A stretch of 8,728 nt of DNA, taken from the NCBI GenBank assembly GCA_029933495.1, contig JAOZOC010000115.1, positions 1 to 8,728 on the forward strand, read 5' to 3'. Both the position numbers and the translations under genes were made by a program. Shown here in pieces: positions 1-5,828 of this stretch (within the stretch, counting starts at the first letter, position 1; the number at the start of each line of letters is the position of its first letter). Source of the stretch: Bacteroidales bacterium. GTDB lineage: Bacteria; Bacteroidota; Bacteroidia; Bacteroidales; JAADJA01. The notes below the pieces were generated by a model, which saw only the letters and a program-made list of their open reading frames with translations, ran no database searches and was not told the DNA's origin.

Positions 1-83
1 CAAAATTCAAAAATAAAAAAACCGGGATTATCCTGTCAGGAGGCAATGTTGACCTTGATAAATTACCCTGGCATTTGGAATGA
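1..83 (+). CDS. Threonine/serine dehydratase family protein, C-terminal end only (partial)
   Basis: Reading frame 3 is open from the window edge to TGA at 81-83 and encodes about 26 residues containing the stretch GIILSGGNVDLDKLPW. The SGGN(V/I)D motif is characteristic of the C-terminus of fold-type II PLP enzymes of the threonine dehydratase/serine racemase family. In that family the serine of this motif contacts the pyridine nitrogen of PLP. These cytoplasmic enzymes deaminate threonine or serine to a 2-oxo acid and ammonia, or racemise serine. The stop follows the motif almost at once, so there is no C-terminal ACT regulatory domain. That suggests the short, catabolic or racemase-like form rather than feedback-inhibited biosynthetic IlvA. 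The gene converges on queE, 68 bases from its stop. The family is fairly secure, but substrate and symbol cannot be fixed from so short a piece. Confidence 0.7.
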   Translation, partial: KFKNKKTGIILSGGNVDLDKLPWHLE

Positions 84-151
84 CAGCTTTAATATAAATC
101 CCTCAAACCTTATTTATAAACACTAATTTGATACTCCCGAATTTGCCACAG

Positions 152-784
152 CTAAGGAATTCTCATATATTTATGGCTTTGCAGTGATATTTGCCATTTG
201 GGATGAGCTTTTACATAATCCACTATCGGCTCCATCATATCTTCGCGTACACTCCATTCGGGTTGCAAAAAAAGATGACACTCCTTTTCTACCCTTGCAG
301 CATTTTTTTCGGCCCAGTCAAAATCGCCTTTTGACTGGATAATAACTTTCAGTTCACTGGCAATCTCAAACATCTCTTTCAACGGAGGGCTATTCTTCTT
401 TGGTGAAAGGCAAATCCAGTCCCAGTCACCAGTCAGAGGATGCGAACCGGAAGTTTCGAGAAAGGTTTTAACTCCCCGTTTTTTAAGTTCCCGGCAAAAG
501 TAATCCATATTGTACATCAAAGGTTCACCGCCTGTGACGACAACAGCCTTAGCAGGACAGGCTGCAACACGCTCAACAATTTCATCGGTATTGGTCAAAG
601 GCCAGAGTCTTGCATTCCACGACTCTTTAACATCGCACCAGCTACATCCTACATCGCAACCGCCAATGCGGGTAAAATATGCAGGCTTTCCCGTGTGAAA
701 TCCCTCACCCTGAACCGTGTAAAAGTCTTCCATCAATGGAAGTTCCAACCCGGATTCCAATCTGTCATTTCTATTTTTCTCCAT
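152..784 (-). CDS. queE: 7-carboxy-7-deazaguanine synthase (radical SAM)
   Basis: QueE converts 6-carboxy-5,6,7,8-tetrahydropterin to 7-carboxy-7-deazaguanine. This is the ring-contraction step toward preQ0 and queuosine in tRNA, and it needs SAM, a [4Fe-4S] cluster and Mg2+. The 210-residue protein shows the family order: LPLMEDFYTVQGEG near the N-terminus (about 15-28), the cluster-binding CX3CX2C at C43, C47 and C50, VTGGEP (83-88) and ETSG (110-113) of the radical SAM core, SPKK (127-130), QPEW (174-177) and a C-terminal LQSHKY. Length is normal for the family. The ATG start lies inside the end of the upstream secreted-protein gene, a 14-base overlap, and is not preceded by a Shine-Dalgarno sequence. 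Co-transcription and possibly translational coupling with that gene are therefore inferred. No other queuosine gene is in the window. The second methionine (residue 18) would cut into the conserved LPLMEDFYT segment, so the first start is preferred. Confidence 0.95.
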   Translation of the reverse strand: MEKNRNDRLESGLELPLMEDFYTVQGEGFHTGKPAYFTRIGGCDVGCSWCDVKESWNARLWPLTNTDEIVERVAACPAKAVVVTGGEPLMYNMDYFCRELKKRGVKTFLETSGSHPLTGDWDWICLSPKKNSPPLKEMFEIASELKVIIQSKGDFDWAEKNAARVEKECHLFLQPEWSVREDMMEPIVDYVKAHPKWQISLQSHKYMRIP

Positions 785-1697
785 CCGTTAGTTTTATTGC
801 CTCTCTAATATTTAGTCTGAAAGCAGATTGTTTAAAAGCTTTTGTTTCCTCACAGGTTATGATTATATTGTTATCATCCAACCACACAACTCCTTCTGTC
901 TGTGCATCTTTCATGGCAGGGAAATCAATACGAAAGACCTTTTCGGCAGTAAAATCAGTGTTATTAAAATCTTCAAATAAAAAAACAAACGGCACATAAT
1001 TCTTATAACCCACAAGTACCAAATCTCCGGTTGAGCCATTATAATCCGCACCTGTTATCAGTCCGTCAGCTTCAAAAACAGCAACAGGATCAATTTTATA
1101 AACTCCCGGAGCCTTCGGTAATTTATACATTCTTGTTTTACGGTCAGCCCAGTCCTTTGAAAAGATAATAAGCGAATCACCGAAATTAGTCACGGCCTCA
1201 CAATCAAAATTATTCTTTTGTCTTTTAACTTCAAAAGATTTCTGGTCATTGTATGAAAATGAGATTATTTCTGCATTTACGTCAACCTTTTTCCCCTTCC
1301 CAATATCCTTTTTCAAAATCTTATAGATTACAAGGTCTTTCCTGTTCCCTCTGTTATTCCCGAAATCACCCACATAAATATACTCATTATCCTGAGTAAT
1401 ATCCTCCCAATCATAATTGTTCCCATTCTGTATTCTGACTGATTTTATAACTTTTCCAGATTTTTTATCGGTCTTATAAATTTCAGGTTCACCTCCGCTG
1501 TCATTAAAAGTCCACAGGCAATCCTGATATAAAATCACACCGGATGCCTCGTTTACCTTATTCGATAATTTGGTGTAAACTTTCAATCCGGAAGGATATT
1601 CAATCGTTGTATAAAGCTCCTTCTGAGCAAATGTATTGCCGTAGATCAACAGAAAGGCAACAGCAAACGGAAATAACATCAATTGATTTGATTTCAC
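771..1697 (-). CDS. Predicted secreted beta-propeller-like protein, function unknown
   Basis: I do not recognise a characterised family. The 308-residue product begins with a Sec signal peptide: a short n-region with one lysine, a hydrophobic core of about 15 residues, and a likely cleavage after TFA around residue 24. There is no lipobox cysteine. The rest is rich in beta-strand-like segments with recurring acidic motifs: LWTFNDSGGEPEIYK, YDWEDIT, YVGDFGNN, DCEAVTNFGDSLIIFSKDW, ITGADYN and DAQTEGVVWLDDNNIIITCEE. Their spacing suggests blades of a beta-propeller, loosely like phytase-like or SdiA-regulated-like propellers, but that is inference. There is no T9SS sorting domain, so the periplasm is the likeliest location. 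The start is GTG (1695-1697). The first ATG, six codons later, would remove the lysine of the signal peptide, so GTG is preferred. It starts 28 bases after folD ends and overlaps queE by 14 bases, so it is probably in their operon. Confidence 0.75.
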   Translation of the reverse strand: MKSNQLMLFPFAVAFLLIYGNTFAQKELYTTIEYPSGLKVYTKLSNKVNEASGVILYQDCLWTFNDSGGEPEIYKTDKKSGKVIKSVRIQNGNNYDWEDITQDNEYIYVGDFGNNRGNRKDLVIYKILKKDIGKGKKVDVNAEIISFSYNDQKSFEVKRQKNNFDCEAVTNFGDSLIIFSKDWADRKTRMYKLPKAPGVYKIDPVAVFEADGLITGADYNGSTGDLVLVGYKNYVPFVFLFEDFNNTDFTAEKVFRIDFPAMKDAQTEGVVWLDDNNIIITCEETKAFKQSAFRLNIREAIKLTDGEK

Positions 1698-1725
1698 AAT
1701 AAAAGAATTAGTAAATTAAAAAATA

Positions 1726-2607
1726 TTAAGAATAGACCTCTTTCCTGGCAGCCTTTAAAGTATTCTGCAACAATGAAACTATAGTCATCGGGCCGACACC
1801 GCCCGGAACAGGAGTTATGTATGATGCTACTCCGGCAACTTTCTCAAAATCAACATCTCCAACCAGTTTATATCCTGACTTTGTCTCATCCGAAGGAACC
1901 CTGTGAATCCCCACGTCAATAACGACAGCACCTTTTTTCACCATCTCATGAGTAACGAACTTCGGCTGCCCCATTGCTACTATTAAAATATCGGCTGATT
2001 TGGCAATTTTTTTCAGATTTTTTGTCCTGCTGTGGCAAAGAGTTACCGTGCAATTACCGGGATTTGCTTTGCGCGATAGTAATACACTAACCGGAGAACC
2101 CACAATGTGGCTCCGGCCAAGCACAACACAGTTTTTTCCTTCGGTTTCAATATCATACCTTTCGAGAAGCTGGATAATCCCGTAAGGTGTTGCAGGCAGA
2201 TATGTCGGCAGCCCAAGCATCATTTTGCCCACATTCATCGGGTGGAATCCGTCAACATCCTTTGCAGGATTTATACTTTCGATCACCCTCTTTTCAGAAA
2301 TATGATCCGGCAACGGCAACTGAACAATCAGACCGTCAATTTCATCATCATTGTTGATATACTCAATCGCTTCGAGTAATTCCTTTTCAGTTATGTCGGA
2401 AGGATACCTGTAAACAGATGAAAGGATTCCGACTTCACTGCACGATTTCTCCTTATTCCTCACATAGGTCTGGCTTGCCGGGTCTTCACCTACAAGAATA
2501 GCTGCAAGGTGCGGGTCTTTCCCTTTATTATCAATAAGATCAGCTACTTCGGCTGCAATCTCTTTTTTTATCTGCTTTGCGGTCTCTTTTCCGTCTATTA
2601 TTTTCAT
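1726..2607 (-). CDS. folD: Bifunctional methylenetetrahydrofolate dehydrogenase/methenyltetrahydrofolate cyclohydrolase
   Basis: FolD interconverts 5,10-methylene-THF, 5,10-methenyl-THF and 10-formyl-THF in the cytoplasm, supplying one-carbon units for purine and formyl-methionine synthesis. The 293-residue protein is full length. It shows the catalytic YVRNK segment (Tyr48 and Lys52, equivalent to the YxxxK pair of E. coli FolD), VQLPLP (95-100), KDVDGF with the conserved Asp119, PATPYG (138-143), the NADP-binding GRSHIVGSP (164-172) and the C-terminal signature TPVPGGVGPMT (265-275). It starts at ATG 2605-2607 without a visible Shine-Dalgarno sequence. The 219 bases separating it from ffh contain palindromic repeats, so it may have its own promoter. 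I saw no exact TAnnTTTG element in front of it. The secreted-protein gene and queE follow closely downstream. Confidence 0.97.
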   Translation of the reverse strand: MKIIDGKETAKQIKKEIAAEVADLIDNKGKDPHLAAILVGEDPASQTYVRNKEKSCSEVGILSSVYRYPSDITEKELLEAIEYINNDDEIDGLIVQLPLPDHISEKRVIESINPAKDVDGFHPMNVGKMMLGLPTYLPATPYGIIQLLERYDIETEGKNCVVLGRSHIVGSPVSVLLSRKANPGNCTVTLCHSRTKNLKKIAKSADILIVAMGQPKFVTHEMVKKGAVVIDVGIHRVPSDETKSGYKLVGDVDFEKVAGVASYITPVPGGVGPMTIVSLLQNTLKAARKEVYS

Positions 2608-2690
2608 GCTGTGTTAGTTTTAAATCAAAAACCTTATACATAAATCGGCTGTGTTCAACTTTACACTCTTTAACAAAACCCAACTACGCT

Positions 2691-2707
2691 TAGTCATCAG
2701 GTGACTA
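2691..2707. repeat. Short perfect palindrome in the folD-ffh gap
   Basis: TAGTCA (2691-2696) and TGACTA (2702-2707) are perfect inverted arms around the 5-base spacer TCAGG. It lies about 85 bases upstream of the folD start, just beyond the cluster of AACCT/AGGTT repeats. It could be an operator or a small RNA hairpin, but a 6-bp palindrome can also arise by chance. Confidence 0.3.
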
Positions 2708-2719
2708 TCCAATCCTGCT

Positions 2720-2735
2720 AAAACCTGCAAGGTTC
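2720..2735. repeat. Palindromic repeat, copy 1
   Basis: The 16-base unit AAAACCTGCAAGGTTC contains inverted arms AACCT (2722-2726) and AGGTT (2730-2734) around GCA. An identical copy lies 46 bases further on (2766-2781), and both copies are preceded by TCCTG plus two variable bases. A diverged inverted copy sits at 2804-2820. The arrangement resembles a small REP-like intergenic repeat cluster. Confidence 0.6.
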
Positions 2736-2765
2736 AACCTATGCACAACCATTCGCCTTCCTGTC

Positions 2766-2781
2766 AAAACCTGCAAGGTTC
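2766..2781. repeat. Palindromic repeat, copy 2
   Basis: This is identical over 16 bases to the copy at 2720-2735 and in the same orientation, with arms AACCT (2768-2772) and AGGTT (2776-2780). Sequence between the copies is not conserved, so the repeat unit is short and is not part of a longer tandem duplication. Confidence 0.6.
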
Positions 2782-2803
2782 TTCTCTCGCACAGGCTATC
2801 ACA

Positions 2804-2820
2804 CAAACCTTACAGGTTTG
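2804..2820. repeat. Palindromic repeat, copy 3 (inverted), directly downstream of ffh
   Basis: CAAACCT (2804-2810) and AGGTTTG (2814-2820) form a perfect 7-bp inverted repeat with loop TAC. Its reverse complement matches copies 1 and 2 at 13 of 16 positions, so it is a copy in the opposite orientation. It begins 6 bases past the ffh stop in ffh's direction of transcription. It could form a hairpin in the ffh 3' end and protect or terminate the transcript. No T-run follows on the minus strand, so it is not a classical intrinsic terminator. Confidence 0.55.
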
Positions 2821-2826
2821 CCATGT

Positions 2827-4170
2827 TTATCTTTTTCCCATTCCGCGCATATTGGCCATTGCCTTCATCAGGTTTTTGCCTTTTCCGCCCGAAATGGCTT
2901 TCATCATCTTCTGCGTTTCCGAGAATTGTTTTATCAACTGATTCACCTCCTGAATATCGCTGCCGCTACCCCTTGCAATTCTCCTTCTGCGGCTTCCGTT
3001 CAGCACTTTCGGATTTTCGCGCTCTTCCATTGTCATCGAATAAATAATTGCTTCAATCCCTTTGAATGCATCATCATCAATATCCATATTTTTCAATGCC
3101 TTACCCATACCAGGTATCATCCCCATCAAATCCTTCACATTACCCATCTTCTTGATCTGCTTTATCTGGTTCAGGAAGTCATTGAAATTGAACTGGTTCT
3201 TAGCTATTTTCTTTTGAAGTTTTCTGGCTTCCTCGGCGTCAAACTGCTCCTGGGCTTTCTCAACCAAGGAGACAATATCGCCCATACCAAGGATTCTGTC
3301 CGCCATTCTGCTTGGATGGAACACATCAATTGCATCCATCTTTTCGCCGATACCCACAAATTTTATCGGCTTGTCAACAACCGATTTGATTGTGAGTGCA
3401 GCACCACCACGAGTATCACCGTCTAACTTTGTCAGCACAACACCCTCATAATCAAGCCTCTCGTTAAAAGCTTTTGCAGTGTTCACGGCATCCTGACCGG
3501 TCATTGAGTCAACAACAAACAGTGTTTCCTGCGGATTTACAGCATTCTTTATAGCCGCAATCTCATTCATCATCTCCTCATCAACGGCAAGACGACCTGC
3601 TGTGTCAATGATAACCACATTATGGCCATACTCCCTTGCATGTTTTATTGCATTTTCTGCAATCTTAACGGGATTTTTGTTTTCTTCCTCGGTGTAAACC
3701 TTTACACCTACCTGCTCTCCAAGCACCTTCAACTGTTCAATGGCAGCAGGACGGTAAACGTCACCTGCAACGAGCAACGGATTACGTCCTTTTTTGGATT
3801 TCAGGAAATTGGCAAGCTTAGCCGAAAAAGTTGTCTTACCCGAACCCTGAAGACCTGCAATTAAAATGATAGCCGGTGTACCTTTTATATTAAGCTCAGC
3901 CGTTTCGGAACCCATAAGGGTAGCAAGCTCATCGTGAACGATCTTCACCATCAGCTGCCCTGGCGAGACTGAAGTAAGAATCTTCTCACCAAGAGCCTTC
4001 TCCTTGACGACATTTGTAAATTCCTTGGCTATTTTATAACTGACGTCGGCATCCAAAAGGGCTTTCCTGACCTCTTTAAGAGTTTCCGCGACATTAATCT
4101 CGGTAATGTGTCCGTGCCCTTTCAGTATCTTAAACGACCGTTCCAGTTTATCCGATAATCCTTCAAACAT
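2827..4170 (-). CDS. ffh: Signal recognition particle GTPase Ffh (SRP54)
   Basis: Ffh binds signal sequences on ribosomes and SRP RNA, and docks with FtsY to deliver nascent membrane proteins to the translocon. The 447-residue protein has the typical bacterial length and order. An N-terminal helical bundle (about 1-90) is followed by the GTPase domain with P-loop GLQGSGKTT (106-114), DVYRPAA (137-143), DTAGR (189-193), TKLDGD (247-252) and GIGE (273-276). A methionine-rich M domain runs from about 328. In it, the SRRRRIARGSG motif (393-403) is the SRP RNA binding site, and the methionines in the GMIPGMGKALKNM region and the C-terminal tail line the signal-sequence groove. It begins at ATG 4168-4170 and diverges from mrp. 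A likely -7 element lies at 4203-4210, and a palindrome follows its stop. The SRP RNA gene is not in the window. Confidence 0.98.
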   Translation of the reverse strand: MFEGLSDKLERSFKILKGHGHITEINVAETLKEVRKALLDADVSYKIAKEFTNVVKEKALGEKILTSVSPGQLMVKIVHDELATLMGSETAELNIKGTPAIILIAGLQGSGKTTFSAKLANFLKSKKGRNPLLVAGDVYRPAAIEQLKVLGEQVGVKVYTEEENKNPVKIAENAIKHAREYGHNVVIIDTAGRLAVDEEMMNEIAAIKNAVNPQETLFVVDSMTGQDAVNTAKAFNERLDYEGVVLTKLDGDTRGGAALTIKSVVDKPIKFVGIGEKMDAIDVFHPSRMADRILGMGDIVSLVEKAQEQFDAEEARKLQKKIAKNQFNFNDFLNQIKQIKKMGNVKDLMGMIPGMGKALKNMDIDDDAFKGIEAIIYSMTMEERENPKVLNGSRRRRIARGSGSDIQEVNQLIKQFSETQKMMKAISGGKGKNLMKAMANMRGMGKR

Positions 4171-4202
4171 ATTGCAATATTTAATTATTTCATTAAAACG
4201 GG

Positions 4203-4210
4203 CAAAATTA
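4203..4210 (-). promoter_or_regulatory. Candidate -7 element for ffh
   Basis: On the minus strand this reads TAATTTTG, an exact match to the Bacteroidota sigma-70 -7 consensus TAnnTTTG. It lies 32 bases upstream of the ffh ATG, implying a 5' leader of roughly 25-30 bases. No good TTG-type -33 element is seen 19-21 bases further upstream, so this rests on the -7 match and position alone. Confidence 0.45.
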
Positions 4211-4298
4211 GTAAATATGTTTTAAGTACCGGTTTATTTCCATTTGTTTTTATTCTATTTCCGCAGTTTATTTGGAATACATTCTAAATTCAAAAAAA

Positions 4299-4329
4299 AA
4301 TTACATATTTGCGAACAATATATGTAATT
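4299..4329. promoter_or_regulatory. Perfect 10-bp inverted repeat upstream of mrp (candidate operator)
   Basis: AATTACATAT (4299-4308) and ATATGTAATT (4320-4329) are perfect inverted copies separated by 11 bases, so the half-sites are 21 bases apart, about two helical turns. The repeat ends 37 bases before the mrp ATG. Its left arm overlaps CATATTTG (4304-4311), which matches the -7 consensus TAnnTTTG at all but the first base. Position and spacing suit binding of a dimeric regulator controlling mrp-nfu; if transcription starts further upstream it could instead form an RNA hairpin. The surroundings are AT-rich, which raises the chance of coincidence. Confidence 0.4.
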
Positions 4330-4366
4330 GATTGTTTATTTTTACCGATTCTAAATTAGATATAAA

Positions 4367-5467
4367 ATGGCTGTAACAAAAGAGAAAATATTAGATGCGT
4401 TGCGACATGTTGACGACCCTGATCTGCACAAAGATCTGGTGTCTCTGAACATGATCCAGAATGTTAAGATTGAGGGAAATAAGGTGAGTTTTGATCTGGT
4501 TCTTACAACTCCGGCCTGCCCTTTAAAAAGCGTTATGAAGAATGACTGCATTGCAGCCCTTCATAAATACGTTGATCCGAATCTCGAACTGGAGATTAAT
4601 TATGAATCTGTGGTCTCGACAAGACGAAAAGAGACGGAACTTTTGCTGAAAGGTGTGAAAAACATTATTGCAGTTGCTTCCGGTAAAGGTGGCGTTGGTA
4701 AATCAACGGTCGCTGCAAATCTCGCTGTGGCTCTTGCAAAAACAGGAGCTAAAGTCGGATTGTTAGATGCCGACATTTACGGGCCTTCGGTTCCGTTAAT
4801 GTTCGACCTTGAAGGACAGCACCCCGGAGGAACCGAAGTGGATGGAAAAACAAAAATTATCCCCATTGAAAAATATGGAATCAAAGTACTTTCCATCGGA
4901 TTCTTTGTTGATGCTTCACAGGCGCTGATCTGGAGAGGTGCTATGGCAACAAATGCACTAAACCAGTTGATTAATGACACATTATGGGGCGACCTCGACT
5001 ACTTCATTATTGACCTTCCTCCCGGAACGGGCGACATTCACCTGACTATGGTTCAGACACTTCCGGTTACGGGTGCAGTTATTGTTACAACACCCCAGGA
5101 GGTTGCACTTGCCGATGCACGCAAGGCTTTCAGCATGTTCAAAACAAAGGATATCAACGTTCCTATCCTTGGCCTCGTTGAGAATATGTCATGGTTCACA
5201 CCTGCCGAACTTCCTGAAAATAAATATTATATCTTCGGGAAAGAAGGCGGAAAAAAACTGGCAGATGAATCGGGTGTTCCTCTTCTCGGACAAATTCCGC
5301 TTGTTCAGAGTATCCGCGAATCGGGTGATAATGGAAATCCGGTTGCGTTGGATGAGAATTCACCGGTTGGCAAGGCTTTTATGGAGCTTGCACAGAATAC
5401 GGCTCAGCAGGTGGCAATCAGAAATGTCAACCTTGAGCCTACAAAAATAGTTCAGATAACTACTTAA
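4367..5467 (+). CDS. mrp: Mrp/ApbC/Nbp35-type ATPase, iron-sulfur cluster carrier
   Basis: Mrp-family P-loop ATPases carry and deliver Fe-S clusters to apoproteins in the cytoplasm. The 366-residue protein has an N-terminal MIP18/DUF59 domain (about 5-80) with the TPACPLK motif (Cys51). A deviant Walker A follows, with KGGVGKST at 107-114. After it come LLDADIYGPSVP (132-143), IIDLPPGTGD (214-223) and TTPQEVALAD (241-250). In E. coli ApbC and eukaryotic Nbp35 the segment after ENMS carries the CxxC that binds the bridging cluster. Here it reads ENMSWFTPAELPENKYY and has no cysteine. The only cysteines in the protein are C51 and C61. From memory, Bacteroidota homologues share this form. The ATG at 4367 starts the conserved DUF59 domain, and no Shine-Dalgarno sequence is present. 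The NifU-like gene begins 10 bases after its stop, so the two are probably co-transcribed. It diverges from ffh. Confidence 0.93.
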   Translation: MAVTKEKILDALRHVDDPDLHKDLVSLNMIQNVKIEGNKVSFDLVLTTPACPLKSVMKNDCIAALHKYVDPNLELEINYESVVSTRRKETELLLKGVKNIIAVASGKGGVGKSTVAANLAVALAKTGAKVGLLDADIYGPSVPLMFDLEGQHPGGTEVDGKTKIIPIEKYGIKVLSIGFFVDASQALIWRGAMATNALNQLINDTLWGDLDYFIIDLPPGTGDIHLTMVQTLPVTGAVIVTTPQEVALADARKAFSMFKTKDINVPILGLVENMSWFTPAELPENKYYIFGKEGGKKLADESGVPLLGQIPLVQSIRESGDNGNPVALDENSPVGKAFMELAQNTAQQVAIRNVNLEPTKIVQITT

Positions 5468-5477
5468 TTATTGCATT

Positions 5478-5729
5478 ATGCTTGATCAGGACAGAGTTGC
5501 ATTAATCAGCAAAGTTCAGAATGTGATTGAACAGATAAGGCCATACCTTCAAAATGACGGAGGTGACGTCGAGTTTATTAATCTGACCGACGACAATGTT
5601 GTTGAAGTTCAGCTAATGGGAGCCTGCGGAGCCTGCCCGTACAGTCTGATGACTTTAAAAGGAGGCATTGAGTCGGCAATGGTTAAAGCAATTCCTGAGA
5701 TAAAAGCAGTGGAAGCAGTTAATTTATAA
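5478..5729 (+). CDS. NifU C-terminal domain (Nfu-type) Fe-S scaffold/carrier protein
   Basis: This is an 83-residue stand-alone Nfu domain. It contains RPYLQNDGGDVEF (21-33), the signature around the first helix and strand, and MGACGACPYS with the cluster-binding CxxC at C50 and C53. These proteins hold a [4Fe-4S] cluster, usually at a dimer interface, and pass it to target enzymes. The length is normal for the stand-alone form. It lacks the N-terminal IscU-like and ferredoxin domains of nitrogen-fixation NifU and the A-type N-terminus of NfuA. It begins 10 bases after mrp, which fits a two-gene Fe-S delivery operon, and a strong hairpin follows 13 bases after its stop. Confidence 0.93.
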   Translation: MLDQDRVALISKVQNVIEQIRPYLQNDGGDVEFINLTDDNVVEVQLMGACGACPYSLMTLKGGIESAMVKAIPEIKAVEAVNL

Positions 5730-5742
5730 TAAGAAGGTAAAA

Positions 5743-5776
5743 TAACAACCTGATAGAAAAATCTGTCAGGTTGTTA
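5743..5776. terminator. Strong hairpin between convergent genes, likely bidirectional terminator
   Basis: The arms at 5743-5757 and 5762-5776 pair over 15 positions with one T-G wobble, and the outer 11 pairs are perfect (TAACAACCTGA with TCAGGTTGTTA). The loop is AAAA. It begins 13 bases after the NifU-like stop and 52 bases beyond the stop of the converging large gene. The sequence after it is AT-rich on both strands but has no long T-run. Bidirectional termination is inferred from position and symmetry. Confidence 0.7.
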
Positions 5777-5828
5777 CTATAAATATAATACTTTTCTGTT
5801 TGCCAAGATTTTTTATGTTATAAATAAC

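Noticed and set aside
93..118. Inverted repeat TATAAAT / ATTTATA between the dehydratase end and queE, as a possible terminator
   Set aside because: The 7-bp stem is entirely A-T with a 12-base loop and no T-run after it; too weak to call, although a terminator would be expected between these convergent genes.
440..808. Plus-strand open frame opposite queE
   Set aside because: It is a shadow of queE on the other strand; the queE frame has all family motifs, and this one has none.
2691..2820. Repeat cluster as a CRISPR array
   Set aside because: There are only three short palindromic units, one of them inverted, with unequal spacing; no spacer-repeat regularity and no cas genes.
2823..3426. 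Plus-strand open frames opposite ffh
   Set aside because: They are antisense to a clear full-length ffh; their translations show no domain or signal and no consistent codon pattern.
4304..4311. CATATTTG as the mrp -7 promoter element
   Set aside because: It differs from TAnnTTTG at the first base and has no TTG-type -33 at the right distance; not listed separately, and mentioned only because the inverted repeat overlaps it.
5073..5450. Second plus-strand frame inside mrp
   Set aside because: It is an out-of-frame reading within a fully conserved Mrp ATPase; no recognisable protein features.
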